64,000 nucleotides of DNA from Pseudomonas taeanensis MS-3 (GTDB lineage: Bacteria; Pseudomonadota; Gammaproteobacteria; Pseudomonadales; Pseudomonadaceae), in NCBI RefSeq assembly GCF_000498575.2, contig NZ_AWSQ01000001.1:911914-975913 (forward strand), given 5' to 3'. Made by a program: the position numbers and the translations under genes. Under the pieces are notes generated by a model that saw only the letters and a list, made by a program, of their open reading frames with translations, had not been told where the DNA came from and searched no databases. Shown here piece after piece: positions 48,112-58,899 of this stretch (positions within the stretch are counted from its first letter, which is position 1; every line of letters begins with the position of its first letter).

Positions 48112-48222
48112 CGTGTGGTGCTTTCTGGTGGATGGCTAGCCGCTCTAACTAGGCCTTTTACCTTGAAAGGTCGACGCGCTTTCCACTACCGTAAGCGGCT
48201 TCGCCACCCATTCGGAGCCGCC

Positions 48223-48714
48223 ATGCCACTGGCCAGCCCTCGTCCTTTGTTCTTCCTCGCTTTCGCCGGTTGCCTTGTACTGATGGGGGCGGCCCTCTAC
48301 CTGGAGCATGTGCTCGGACTGAAGCCCTGCCCCTTGTGCGTGCTGCAACGTATCTGTGTGATCGCATTTGGCCTGGTCTGTCTGATTGCTGCACTGCATG
48401 CGCCAGGGCGCACCGGACGACGGCTTTATGCTGTGCTGGCGCTGTTGTTTGCGGGGGCGGGTGCCGCCACGGCCGGCCGGCAGATCTGGTTGCAAGGGAT
48501 CCCGGCGGATCAACTGCCTGCCTGCCTACCGAGCCTCGACTACATGATGGAGGCGCTGCCGTTCCAGGAAATTGTGCGGTTGGTCCTGCACGGCTCGGCC
48601 GATTGCGCTGAGGTTAACTGGACACTATTCGGCATGAGCATTCCCGAGTGGAGCCTGCTCGGTTTCGTTGCGATGTTGGCGTTTGCCTTGCTGCAGCTGC
48701 TGCGTCGGGATTGA
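48223..48714 (+). CDS. dsbB: DsbB-family disulfide bond formation protein
   Basis: The protein of 163 residues has four membrane segments and the two DsbB cysteine pairs: C36/C39 (KPCPLCVLQR) and C101/C128 in the second periplasmic loop. It reoxidises DsbA and passes electrons to quinone. Position after hemY corresponds to the second DsbB of P. aeruginosa (DsbH). The ATG at 48223 is chosen because the first membrane helix starts there; a longer frame has no ribosome site. Confidence 0.9.
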   Translation: MPLASPRPLFFLAFAGCLVLMGAALYLEHVLGLKPCPLCVLQRICVIAFGLVCLIAALHAPGRTGRRLYAVLALLFAGAGAATAGRQIWLQGIPADQLPACLPSLDYMMEALPFQEIVRLVLHGSADCAEVNWTLFGMSIPEWSLLGFVAMLAFALLQLLRRD

Positions 48715-49141
48715 TACTCACTCGACTCGCGGCTGTGCTGAAGTGGCGTTATTGCTCGACGCCGAGTGTTTATCGCCGCTGAGGCAGGCTGCGGCCATAG
48801 AGGCGGTAACGACAGCTATCTGGTTGGCCTCGCTCGCCGTAGTTCTTCTCAGCGGGCAGGGGCATCGGCCGCACAGGTGCATTGCAGTGGGCTGTAGAGC
48901 CCAGGCGAAAAATCCTGCGTATCTGTAAGGCGGGTGGTGAAAGAGACTGGATCAAACGATTGTATGAATTTTTCTCGCACAGGTGCCTTGAAGGTGCCGC
49001 CTCACCGGCATAATCTGGCTCGCATGCACCGCCAGGAGTTTTCGCTCAGCGGTTGCCTTCCCAAGACCATGTTCCGATTGACATATCAACGTCTCGGAGT
49101 GGGCGTATAACAGCAATATCCATAAGGGAAGTGAGGCTATC
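48715..49141 (+). other. 427-base gap before algQ
   Basis: There is no gene here that I can support. Near the algQ end there is a TTGACA at 49078-49083 and a TATAAC at 49106-49111, but the 22-base spacing is too long for a normal sigma70 promoter, so only one of the two boxes may be real. The leader ends with AAGGGAAGTGAGG before algQ. Confidence 0.3.
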
Positions 49142-49615
49142 ATGCTCGAGAGTTGTCAGAACGCCCAGGAACGTTGGGGTGGTGTTCACCTGCTGATTGA
49201 CCGCTGGTTGCAGGAGCGCCATGAACTGGTTGCAGCCTATGCGGCGGTTGGTGAGTCCCCCAAGGCGGCAAGCGCTAATGCGCAAACCTTACAGAAATTC
49301 TGTGAAATTCTAGTCGACTATGTGTCTGCCGGGCATTTTGAGGTCTACGAGCAGTTGACCAACGAAGCCAAGGCCTTCGGTGATGAGCGTGGCCTTGAAC
49401 TGGCCAAGCAAATCTACCCGCGCATCGAAGCCATTACCGAGGTGGCTCTGTCGTTCAATGACCGTTGTGACAATGGTGACTGCCGCGATAACGTGTCGCT
49501 GGGTGAAGAGTTGAAGCACCTGGGGCAATTGTTGCACGAGCGTTTCGAGCTGGAAGACTGTCTGATCGAGGTTCTCCACAACGCTCATCAACAGCAGGCT
49601 GTAGCCGAGCTCTAA
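49142..49615 (+). CDS. algQ: Rsd/AlgQ anti-sigma70 regulator
   Basis: The protein of 157 residues is all-helical and matches Rsd/Alg[51 protein letters not shown] and [20 protein letters not shown]. AlgQ binds sigma70 region 4, freeing core polymerase for alternative sigma factors, and is a positive regulator of alginate and other secreted products. It is followed by a long gap before algP. Confidence 0.95.
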   Translation: MLESCQNAQERWGGVHLLIDRWLQERHELVAAYAAVGESPKAASANAQTLQKFCEILVDYVSAGHFEVYEQLTNEAKAFGDERGLELAKQIYPRIEAITEVALSFNDRCDNGDCRDNVSLGEELKHLGQLLHERFELEDCLIEVLHNAHQQQAVAEL

Positions 49616-50300
49616 GCGAAGGTTGTCGTCAGTGGTGTCGAACCGTTCCTGTTCGTACACCCGAGGCGCGAAGAGCGGGGATACATCGCCAGTGTCTGCG
49701 ACATCACGGGGCAGGTAATGCCATCCGCGGCCATTGAGCAAGTCTGATTACTCACCGCAGATGCAGCCCTTGTGACGCTTGAGACCGATTGAGCGGCTGG
49801 CACCCCTCAAGTATGCGGCACAGTGCATTCGCTTCTGAGGCTTAGCATTAGGCCATGCGCTTTAGTCTGAGTGCATCTAGCGCTGCTGCGCAGTGCGTTT
49901 CAGATGGCCGCCGTCAGGGTTGGCTTTCTCATCACGCTGTCGGGCAAGGTGCGCTGTGATACCCCTGCACCCCCATCCGGTTTCCTGCCTTTTTAGTCGT
50001 CCTCTGGCGGGCACTTATCCCCTAATGGCCTGTGCGGTTAGTGGGTTATCTCAATTGACTAATTGAACTAGTCACACAGCCACTAGCCCGGGGCTGAAAC
50101 CTGCGCCTGGAGTCGAACCCGGGTCGTGCGCATGACGCCAGTCACCGCGATGACGCATTGACGCGAGTGAAGCCTGTGCCTTTGCTGATTCAGGATTGTC
50201 GGTATGGGACCAAGCATCGATTGGCCACCAGTGTGAAAACTAGCGACCGTTGAGTCAGGGGGCTAGTATGGCTGCATCTCCAACCGCCAGGAGGCGTGCC
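49616..50300 (+). other. 685-base gap between algQ and algP
   Basis: I see no supported gene. In P. aeruginosa, from memory, an FKBP-type prolyl isomerase gene lies here; no trace of it is visible. After the algQ stop the same frame stays open for 44 more codons and reads protein-like text (VVVSGVEPFLFVHPRRE, SVCDITGQVMPSAAIEQ). That is not enough to call. A short AT-rich tract lies at 50040-50075, probably close to the algP promoter. Confidence 0.3.
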
Positions 50301-51386
50301 ATGTCGGCCAAGAAAAACGTGAAAAAGAAAGCGGTTAGCACTCCGTTGCATCTACTGCAGCAGCTTTCCCATAGTCTGCTCGAACATCTGGAGCATGCCT
50401 GTGATCAAGCGCAGAGCGAGGCCGAAAAACTCCTCGCCAAATTAGAGAAGCAGCGCGGTAAAGCCCAGACGAAACTGCACAAGGCGAGTGTCAAGCTGCA
50501 GGACGCTGCCACTGCGGGAAAGGCCAAAGCTCAAGCCAAAGCCAAGGCTGCAGTGGTCGAGTTGGAAGAGTTACTCGATACCCTTAAGGCGCGGCAAACC
50601 GAAACCCGCAGCTATATCGTGCAACTCAAACGCGATGCCCAGCAAAGCCTGAAACTTGCTCAGGGAGTGGATAAGGTCAAGGAGGCTGCTGGCAAGGCGT
50701 TGAGCCAACGCGATGGTAAGGTGCCAGCGGCGAAAGCGGCGGCGAGTAAAGCAGCAACCAAGCCAGTGGCGAGTAGCGCCTCGGTCAATGCGGCTGGCAA
50801 GCCAGCGACACGTCGGGTTGCGAGGCCGGCAGCCAAAGCTGCCGCCAGCCCTGCTGTGGCCACAGTAGCCAAAACAGCAACGAAACCGGCTGCCAAGCCC
50901 GCGGCGAAGAAGCCAGCAGCCGCGGCCGCCAAAGCGCCCGCTACCAAGGCGCCGGCTAAAGTCGCGGCCAAGCCAGTGGCTAAGCCTGCAGCTAAAGCGC
51001 CCGTCAAACCCGCGAGCCAGCCAGCGGCTAAGCCCGCCGCCAAGTCAGCAGCCAAGAAACCGGTAGCCGCCAAGCCCGCCGCAAAAGCAGCAGCAGGTAC
51101 CCCGCCTGCGCCGAAAGCCGCGAGCAGGCCGAAGGCTCAGCCAGCAGCTAAGCCAACGGTGAAGCCAGCAGTTAAACCAGCTACGAAACAGGCGGTTAAA
51201 CCCGCGGCCAAACCAGCGATTAAAAAGCCAGTGGCCAAGCCTGCAGTGAGAAAGCCGGTGGCTGCCAAGCCGGCCGCACCTAAAGTTGTCGCCAGTGTGC
51301 CGGCGACACCTGCTGCGGAGCCGGCAGCTGCGGCTCCTAGTGTGGCGCCAACGGGCAACGGAAGCACGCCACCGACGTCGTCCTAA
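50301..51386 (+). CDS. algP: Histone-H1-like regulator AlgP
   Basis: The 361-residue protein has an N-terminal helical domain (residues 1-120; HLLQQLSHSLLEHLEHACDQ and coiled coil KAKAQAKAKAAVVELEELLD) and a long Lys-Pro-Ala tail of KPAAKPAAK-type repeats, similar to eukaryotic histone H1 tails. AlgP (AlgR3) is a DNA-binding regulator linked to algD expression. The repeats are encoded by degenerate 12-base units. AGGAGG lies before the ATG at 50301, which decides the start over an ATG at 50250-type upstream frame. The end overlaps the convergent TIGR02444 gene by four bases. Confidence 0.92.
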   Translation: MSAKKNVKKKAVSTPLHLLQQLSHSLLEHLEHACDQAQSEAEKLLAKLEKQRGKAQTKLHKASVKLQDAATAGKAKAQAKAKAAVVELEELLDTLKARQTETRSYIVQLKRDAQQSLKLAQGVDKVKEAAGKALSQRDGKVPAAKAAASKAATKPVASSASVNAAGKPATRRVARPAAKAAASPAVATVAKTATKPAAKPAAKKPAAAAAKAPATKAPAKVAAKPVAKPAAKAPVKPASQPAAKPAAKSAAKKPVAAKPAAKAAAGTPPAPKAASRPKAQPAAKPTVKPAVKPATKQAVKPAAKPAIKKPVAKPAVRKPVAAKPAAPKVVASVPATPAAEPAAAAPSVAPTGNGSTPPTSS

Positions 51387-51847
51387 GACATCCGGGCCGC
51401 GGCGCGCATGTGCTCCAGTGCGTCGTGGTCGTCGCTTGTTTTCGCCAGCGTCAGTGCGTCCAACCAGCACGACTGAGGCTGTTGATCTTCGCTCGGCCAG
51501 TCGGCGCTGAGTGAGGCTAAACGCTCCAGTTGCACGCGCTCGGCGTCCAGCTCCAGGCGCTTCACCTGCTCGCGAAGTGTCGTCAAGGCGGGGTCGCTGA
51601 GGGCGGGCTTGCGCCAGGCCTGACGGATTTGTCTGAGTGCACCGACCACTTCGCGCTGCCAGGGCTGCGCTGCCGCGCTCAGCTGTTCGGCGCGTGACCG
51701 GCTGAAGGCTACGTTACGCCGATCAAGCCAGGCCGCGCAGATCAGCAGGCAGACGTCCGCGCCCTGGGCCTGCAGATGCAGGCAGGCGTTTTCGACGCCG
51801 GGGCGTTGGTAAAAGTTTTCGGCGAAACGCCACAGGTCAGAGGGCAT
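51383..51847 (-). CDS. TIGR02444-family protein
   Basis: The protein of 154 residues fits TIGR02444: SDLWRFAENFYQRPGVENAC, LQAQGADVCLLICAAWLDRR, WQREVVGALRQIRQAWRKPA and LYRQV-like helices afterwards. It is a conserved, largely helical protein of gamma-proteobacteria with unknown function. The ATG at 51847 has GGAAAG upstream; a TTG four codons earlier is possible. It is divergent from the ABC-F gene with 50 bases between and is convergent with algP. Confidence 0.78.
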   Translation of the reverse strand: MPSDLWRFAENFYQRPGVENACLHLQAQGADVCLLICAAWLDRRNVAFSRSRAEQLSAAAQPWQREVVGALRQIRQAWRKPALSDPALTTLREQVKRLELDAERVQLERLASLSADWPSEDQQPQSCWLDALTLAKTSDDHDALEHMRAAARMS

Positions 51848-51897
51848 GGTGCTTTCCAAGTACGCGGCGGACGACTCTGATAGAATCCGCCGCCATT

Positions 51898-53811
<1,914 letters not shown>

Positions 53812-53975
53812 TCCTTGGCCCCACTGGCGCTGCCTGTGCGTCAGGGCCACGGCTAGTCGCCGATACCGTGCACAGGATAGGCTTGCGCTCAATCCGCTTG
53901 TTGTTAGCATTGCGCTGCGCGCCACTGGCGCGATGACCAGCTCCAACCTTTCGCACTCACGAGATTTAACCTCCT

Positions 53976-54734
53976 ATGGAATGGCTCGCCAACCCGGAAA
54001 TCTGGGTCGCATTTTTCACCCTGACGGCCCTGGAAATCGTCCTCGGCATCGATAACATCATCTTCATCTCGATTCTGGTCAGCCGCCTGCCCAAGGAACA
54101 GCAGCCGAGAGCACGCTTTTTTGGCTTGGCGCTGGCCATGGGCACGCGAATCGCCCTGTTACTGTCGATTGCCTGGGTCATGCGCCTGACGGCCGATCTG
54201 TTCGAGGTCTTCGGCATGGGCGTTTCCGGCCGCGACCTGATCCTGTTCTTCGGCGGCTTGTTCCTGCTGTTCAAGAGCACCATGGAGATCTACCACAGCC
54301 TGGAGGGGGCCGAGGAGGCGCAGCAGGCCGGTGGCAAGGCCTATGGCTTTATGGGCATCATCGTGCAGATCGCCATCATCGACATCGTCTTCTCGCTGGA
54401 CTCGGTAATCACCGCGGTGGGCCTGGTCGACAACGTGCCGGTGATGGTAGCGGCGATCATCATCTCGGTGATCGTGATGATGCTATCGGCCGGCACCATC
54501 AGCGACTTTATCGACAAGCATCCATCGCTGAAGATGCTCGCGCTGTCGTTCCTGATCATGGTCGGCACCCTGTTGGTGGCCGAGTCCTTCGGGGTGCATG
54601 TGCCCAAGGGCTACGTGTACTTCGCCATGGCCTTCTCGCTGGCGGTTGAGGCGGTCAATATCCGTTTGCGCGGCGCCATGGCCCGCAAAAAAGAGCAGGC
54701 GCCGGTGCAGCTGCGCAAGGGCTCGCCGGACTGA
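53976..54734 (+). CDS. TerC-family integral membrane protein
   Basis: The protein of 252 residues has seven membrane segments with the TerC acidic motifs: ALEIVLGIDNIIFISIL near the N-terminus and IDIVFSLDSVITAVG in the middle. TerC proteins are linked to tellurite resistance and to metal (Mn) export for secreted-protein metallation. No transport proof for this one. The 164-base leader does not resemble a yybP-ykoY manganese riboswitch as far as I can see. Confidence 0.9.
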   Translation: MEWLANPEIWVAFFTLTALEIVLGIDNIIFISILVSRLPKEQQPRARFFGLALAMGTRIALLLSIAWVMRLTADLFEVFGMGVSGRDLILFFGGLFLLFKSTMEIYHSLEGAEEAQQAGGKAYGFMGIIVQIAIIDIVFSLDSVITAVGLVDNVPVMVAAIIISVIVMMLSAGTISDFIDKHPSLKMLALSFLIMVGTLLVAESFGVHVPKGYVYFAMAFSLAVEAVNIRLRGAMARKKEQAPVQLRKGSPD

Positions 54735-54883
54735 TCGTCGAGCTGGGCGTGTCACGACGCAAGGGGTAGGCTATTGGCCTGTCCCTTTGTCGTTTGGGCT
54801 GCTTACCAATACTGCGCAACTAGCGCACTCTGCGCGGCGGCCTGACGGGCCGTCGATTATCAATTTGTCTGGAGGTACCTGCC

Positions 54884-55516
54884 ATGGCGTTGGAAACCTG
54901 GCTTGCGTTTTTCGTGGCCTGTTGGGTTATCAGCCTGTCGCCGGGTGCCGGGGCGATTGCCTCGATGTCCGCCGGCCTGCAATACGGTTTTTGGCGCGGT
55001 TACTGGACCGCGCTGGGCTTGCAAGTGGGCCTGGCCTTGCAGATCGTCATCGTCGCCGCCGGTGTTGGGGCAATTCTCGCGACTTCGGCACTGGCCTTCA
55101 GTCTGATCAAGTGGTTCGGTGTGCTGTACCTGGTTTATCTCGGCTACCGGCAGTGGCGGGCGTTGCCCAGTGACCTCGCCACTGAATCGTCGGAACGTCC
55201 GCTGGGGCGTCCCCTGACCCTGGTGCTGCGCGGTTTTCTGGTGAATATCAGCAACCCCAAGGCGATCATCTTCATGCTCGCGGTGCTGCCGCAGTTCGTT
55301 AATCCACAGGCGCCGCTGCTGGCGCAGTACTGGGTGATGGGCGTGACCATGATCTGTGTCGACCTGATCGTCATGGCCGGCTACACCGGCCTGGCCTCAC
55401 GGGTCTTGCGCGTGCTGCGCAGCCCCCGTCAGCAGCGGATGATGAACCGCAGCTTCGGCGTGCTATTTGTCGGTGCGGCGGCGCTCCTGGCCACGGTGCG
55501 ACGCGCTCCGGCGTGA
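54884..55516 (+). CDS. LysE/RhtB-family amino acid exporter
   Basis: The protein of 210 residues has six membrane segments and the LysE/RhtB pattern: WLAFFVACWVISLSPGAGAI, then GLQYGFWRGYWTALGLQVGL, IKWFGVLYLVYLGYRQWRAL and GFLVNISNPKAIIFMLAVLP. Members export amino acids or homoserine lactones; the substrate is unknown. It has a strong GGAGG seven to eleven bases before the ATG and stands alone after terC. Confidence 0.88.
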   Translation: MALETWLAFFVACWVISLSPGAGAIASMSAGLQYGFWRGYWTALGLQVGLALQIVIVAAGVGAILATSALAFSLIKWFGVLYLVYLGYRQWRALPSDLATESSERPLGRPLTLVLRGFLVNISNPKAIIFMLAVLPQFVNPQAPLLAQYWVMGVTMICVDLIVMAGYTGLASRVLRVLRSPRQQRMMNRSFGVLFVGAAALLATVRRAPA

Positions 55517-55616
55517 TCCGCTGAGGTGCTTGGCCCGGTTCTCGCCGTGGCCATGACTTGCTGTGCGCCCTGCTCATCTCCACGTTTGCGGTGTGGACGA
55601 CGACCAGGGTGAGTGA

Positions 55617-55835
55617 TTGTCTCGACGCGAAGGTGTTGTTCGGGACGGCCGTCAGCAGGTCATTCGGGTTGCCGGCAACGGCGCCATTTCCGCTTTGATC
55701 GCACCCCCGTGCAAGACGTCGGCGATGCACCGCAGCAAGTGCGGGCGCGCTACGTCAGTGGGGGCTTGTGACAATGGGTCGCAGCGGACGAAAGATTGTC
55801 GGCTTGAGCTAGAGCGCGAGGAGGGTAACAATTAA
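55617..55835 (+). pseudogene. Possible remnant of a LeuA-type C-terminal domain
   Basis: A TTG-initiated frame of 72 codons reads EGVVRDGRQQVIRVAGNGAI then SALI, which resembles the regulatory C-terminal domain of 2-isopropylmalate synthase (pattern DG....IRG.GNGPI.A). The similarity ends after about 25 residues, and the continuation is Cys/Arg-rich and not family-like. A decayed fragment is the best guess; chance similarity is possible. The remainder of the gap 55517-55865 shows an AT-rich tract at 55830-55855 before the iron-permease gene. Confidence 0.3.
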
Positions 55836-55865
55836 ATCTAAAATATTCTCATTTTGGATTGGCTC

Positions 55866-57767
55866 ATGCTTAGGTGTCCGCGCTGGTTGGCTGTTGTGGT
55901 GGTGTCAGCCCTCTCTCTGATTAGCCTCGTGGCCTTCGCCGAAACCGGCGACAGTGCCGCTCGATCTCTGCACCTGCTTGGCTATATTGGCGCCGATTAC
56001 CCGCTTACCGTCTCGGCTGGCCGTGTCGTCGACTCGGCTGAGTACCGCGAGCAGTTGGAGTTTCTCGCGGTGCTGCAGGGGCTGATCGTTGCCCTGCCAG
56101 CCCATGCCGGGCGCGTTGCGCTGGAGCAGGGCGTAGCCAGTCTGCGCGAAGCGGTCAGTCAGCGTCAGGATGGCCAGCAGGTGGCCCGCCAGGCTCGCCA
56201 GCTGGCGACTCGTCTGGCTGAGTTGTATGGGGTGGCACAGGCCCCGGCGATTACCCCCGATGCGGAACGTGGAGCCCCGTTGTTCGCCCAGCATTGTGCG
56301 GTCTGTCATGGTGACAGCGGGGTGGGGGATGGACCGGCGGGGATCGGTCTGCTGCCGCCGCCAGCCGACTTGCGCGATAGTGCACGCCTCGATCGCATGA
56401 GTCTGTACGACCTGTTCAACACACTTGGCCTGGGGATCGACGGCACCGACATGCCGGCCTTCGCTGACCAACTGGACGAGCGTCAGCGCTGGGATCTGGC
56501 CAGCTACATTGCCTCGTTCACCGCCGATCCGGCGCAGGCCGGCAATTCCCGTTTCAGCCTGGCGGAGCTGGCCGGCTCTACGCCCGAGGAAATCGCCAGC
56601 CAGCGGGGCGCGCAGGATGCCGCCGCCTTCCGTGCCCAGCGCGCGCGACCGCCGCAGACGCAACGCGGTCCGCAGGAGTTGCTCGAGTTTAGCGCCAAGA
56701 CCCTCGAGCAGAGCTTGCAGGCCTATCGCGCCGGCCGCTCCGAGCAAGCCTACGACCTTGCAGTGGCGGCTTACCTGGAAGGCTTCGAGCTGGTCGAGAG
56801 TGCTCTGGATAACCTCGATCCGCTGCAGCGCAAGTCCACAGAGCGCGCGTTGATGGCCTATCGTCAGGCACTGCAGGATGGGGACAGTCCGGCGCGGGCG
56901 GCACAGGCATTGGCAATGGCCAGGGCGGCGCTGGACGAGTCGGCCAAGCTGCTGGCGGGCGGCCAGATGAATGCCTCGCTGAGTTTTCTTTCCAGCCTGT
57001 TGATCCTTTTGCGCGAAGGGCTGGAGGCCATCCTGGTGCTGGCGGCGATTCTCGCCTACCTGAACAACACCGGTCAGCAGCAGGCCGCGCGCAGCGTGCA
57101 CCTGGGCTGGGCGTTGGCGCTGCTGGCTGGGCTTGGCAGCTGGGCCCTGGCAGCCTACGTGATCGACGTCAGTGGCGCGCAACGCGAACTGCTGGAGGGC
57201 GCCACCGCGTTATTTGCCAGTGTGGTGCTGCTGTGGGTTGGGGTGTGGATGCACGACCGCAGGCATGCGGCGGCCTGGCAGAACTACATCAACTCCAGCC
57301 TGGTGGGCGGCGGCGGACGTTTCGGGTTTGCCGTGCTGGCCTTCTTTTCGGTGTATCGCGAGCTGTTCGAGGTCATCCTGTTCTACGAAACCCTCTGGTT
57401 GCAGGCAGGGCCGGCGGGACACGCTATGGTGCTGGCCGGCGCGGCGACGGCATTGCTGCTGCTGGTTGGTCTGGCCTGGGTGGTGTTGCGCAGCTCGCGC
57501 AAGTTGCCCTTGGCGACCTTCTTCAGTGCCAACGCCATCCTGCTCTGTGTGCTGTCGGTGGTGTTCGCCGGCCACGGTGTGGCGGCGCTGCAGGAAGCCG
57601 GGGTGCTGGGCACGCGACCGGTGTCGTTCTTCGAATTCGACTGGCTGGGGATCCATGCCGATGCTTATAGCCTCTCTGCGCAGGCCGTGGCGACGCTGGC
57701 GGTGGTCGCGCTGTATGCGCGAAGCTGGCTTGGTGAGCGGCGCCGCGCCACGGTCAAACATGCGTAG
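55866..57767 (+). CDS. Cytochrome c-FTR1 fusion iron permease
   Basis: The 633-residue protein has a signal peptide (MLRCPRWLAVVVVSALSLIS), a periplasmic part of about 340 residues with a class I c-type heme site (HCAVCHGDSG) and axial Met region DMPAFADQL, then an FTR1 permease domain with seven membrane segments. The iron motifs are REGLEA and, in the second repeat, RELFEV instead of REGxE. FTR1 permeases import ferric iron coupled to ferrous oxidation; here the attached cytochrome may take the electrons. The ATG at 55866 has only a weak ribosome site; a TTG at 55854 is an alternative. An AT-rich tract upstream could be a Fur operator but does not match well. Confidence 0.88.
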   Translation: MLRCPRWLAVVVVSALSLISLVAFAETGDSAARSLHLLGYIGADYPLTVSAGRVVDSAEYREQLEFLAVLQGLIVALPAHAGRVALEQGVASLREAVSQRQDGQQVARQARQLATRLAELYGVAQAPAITPDAERGAPLFAQHCAVCHGDSGVGDGPAGIGLLPPPADLRDSARLDRMSLYDLFNTLGLGIDGTDMPAFADQLDERQRWDLASYIASFTADPAQAGNSRFSLAELAGSTPEEIASQRGAQDAAAFRAQRARPPQTQRGPQELLEFSAKTLEQSLQAYRAGRSEQAYDLAVAAYLEGFELVESALDNLDPLQRKSTERALMAYRQALQDGDSPARAAQALAMARAALDESAKLLAGGQMNASLSFLSSLLILLREGLEAILVLAAILAYLNNTGQQQAARSVHLGWALALLAGLGSWALAAYVIDVSGAQRELLEGATALFASVVLLWVGVWMHDRRHAAAWQNYINSSLVGGGGRFGFAVLAFFSVYRELFEVILFYETLWLQAGPAGHAMVLAGAATALLLLVGLAWVVLRSSRKLPLATFFSANAILLCVLSVVFAGHGVAALQEAGVLGTRPVSFFEFDWLGIHADAYSLSAQAVATLAVVALYARSWLGERRRATVKHA

Positions 57768-57848
57768 GTGGGCGCTGGCGTCGTCGCCGAAAGTTGGCAT
57801 GATGGGAGAGTCGCCGGGCGCTGCCCGGCCCATGGAGAGTAATTATCG

Positions 57849-58301
57849 ATGCGCGTATGGATAGATGCCGACGCCTGCCCTAAAGCCGCGCGGGATCAGT
57901 TGGTGAAGTTCGCCCTCAAACGCAGTTTCGAGGTGGTGCTGGTGGCCGGCCAGGCGCAGCCTCGGCCAGCCTACACCTGCGTGCGTTTGATCGTGGTGCC
58001 AAGTGGCCCGGATGCGGCGGACGATTACCTGGTGGAGCACGCGGTGCCCGGTGAGCTGGTGATCTGCAGCGATGTGCCGTTGGCCGATCGGCTGGTGAAG
58101 AAAGGCGTGGCGGCCCTGGATCCGCGCGGCAAGGAGTTCGATGAGCGCAACATGGGCGAACGTTTGGCGGTGCGTAATCTGTTTACCGACCTGCGAGAGC
58201 AGGGCCAGGTCGGCGGCGGCCAGGCGCCCTATGGAGACAAGGACCGGCAAGCCTTCGCCAACGCCCTGGATCGTATCCTGACCCGGTTGATGCGCATTTA
58301 A
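57849..58301 (+). CDS. YaiI/YqxD family (DUF188) protein
   Basis: The protein of 150 residues matches the UPF0178/DUF188 family: MRVWIDADACPKAARDQLVK, VVPSGPDAADDYLVEHAVPG, ELVICSDVPLADRLVKKGVA and RGKEFDERNMGERLAVRNL. The PIN-like fold with conserved aspartates suggests a nuclease, but no function is established. It overlaps the convergent thioesterase gene by four bases. Confidence 0.88.
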   Translation: MRVWIDADACPKAARDQLVKFALKRSFEVVLVAGQAQPRPAYTCVRLIVVPSGPDAADDYLVEHAVPGELVICSDVPLADRLVKKGVAALDPRGKEFDERNMGERLAVRNLFTDLREQGQVGGGQAPYGDKDRQAFANALDRILTRLMRI

Positions 58302-58768
58302 CCGCAGAGATAGGTGCCGGTGCCCACGGCCACCAGGGTGCCGTCATCGCTGTGCAGCTCGCTGCGTACCACCGCGACCTTGTTGCCTGAGCGCAGCAAC
58401 ACGGCGCTGGCGATGAAGTGTTTACCGCGCCCGGGACGCAGGTAGTCGACGCGCAGGTCGATGGTGCCGAGCTTGGACAGCCGCGTCATGCGCTCGGCGC
58501 TGGACAGGTGCTGGTGGCGCTCGAAGGCGCCGATCAGGGCCATGGCGCCGCCGGCCACATCCAATATCGAGGAAATCACCCCGCCATGCAGGATGCCGTG
58601 CATGAAGTTGCCGATCAGTTCGTCTTTCATCGGCAGGGACATCAGCACCCGTTCGGGCGACAGCTCGTCGAGCTGAATGCCCAAGAACTGATTGAACGGA
58701 ATGCGCTGAAAGAAGCCACTCACTGCCTGTTGCAGTTCGGCAGTGAGTACAAAAGGTTGCGTGGTCAT
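58298..58768 (-). CDS. Hotdog-fold thioesterase (YigI/PaaI-like)
   Basis: The 156-residue protein has the PaaI/YigI hotdog pattern: IPFNQFLGIQLDELSPERVLM, then NFMHGILHGGVISSILDVAGG and LRVDYLRPGRGKHFIASAVLLR. The HGG..S..LD segment carries the active-site Asp/Gly. It probably cleaves medium- or long-chain acyl-CoA. The ATG at 58768 is chosen because the protein similarity starts there; the frame continues 28 codons upstream with no support. Confidence 0.82.
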   Translation of the reverse strand: MTTQPFVLTAELQQAVSGFFQRIPFNQFLGIQLDELSPERVLMSLPMKDELIGNFMHGILHGGVISSILDVAGGAMALIGAFERHQHLSSAERMTRLSKLGTIDLRVDYLRPGRGKHFIASAVLLRSGNKVAVVRSELHSDDGTLVAVGTGTYLCG

Positions 58769-58899
58769 GGGCGCGAATCTCCGTGGACATAGCGCCACGC
58801 TGCCGCAGTGAGCCAGGCTTGGCCAGAGGCGCGGCGGGTGTGCCGCGTGCATTGGCGGGTTCGGCGTAGTCCGCGGTGCGGGCTGCGCCGTTCGGCCGG

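Noticed and set aside
49078..49111. TTGACA and TATAAC as an algQ promoter
   Set aside because: The 22-base spacing is too long for a normal sigma70 promoter.
49616..49749. Continuation of the algQ frame for 44 codons after its stop
   Set aside because: Protein-like but short; algQ has the normal family length without it, and no family could be recognised.
50100..50135. tRNA-like T-arm (GGGTTCGACTCC on the minus strand) in the algQ-algP gap
   Set aside because: No matching acceptor, D or anticodon arm can be built around it; chance similarity or an old scar.
53812..53975. Possible manganese riboswitch before terC
   Set aside because: The conserved core of the yybP-ykoY type is not visible.
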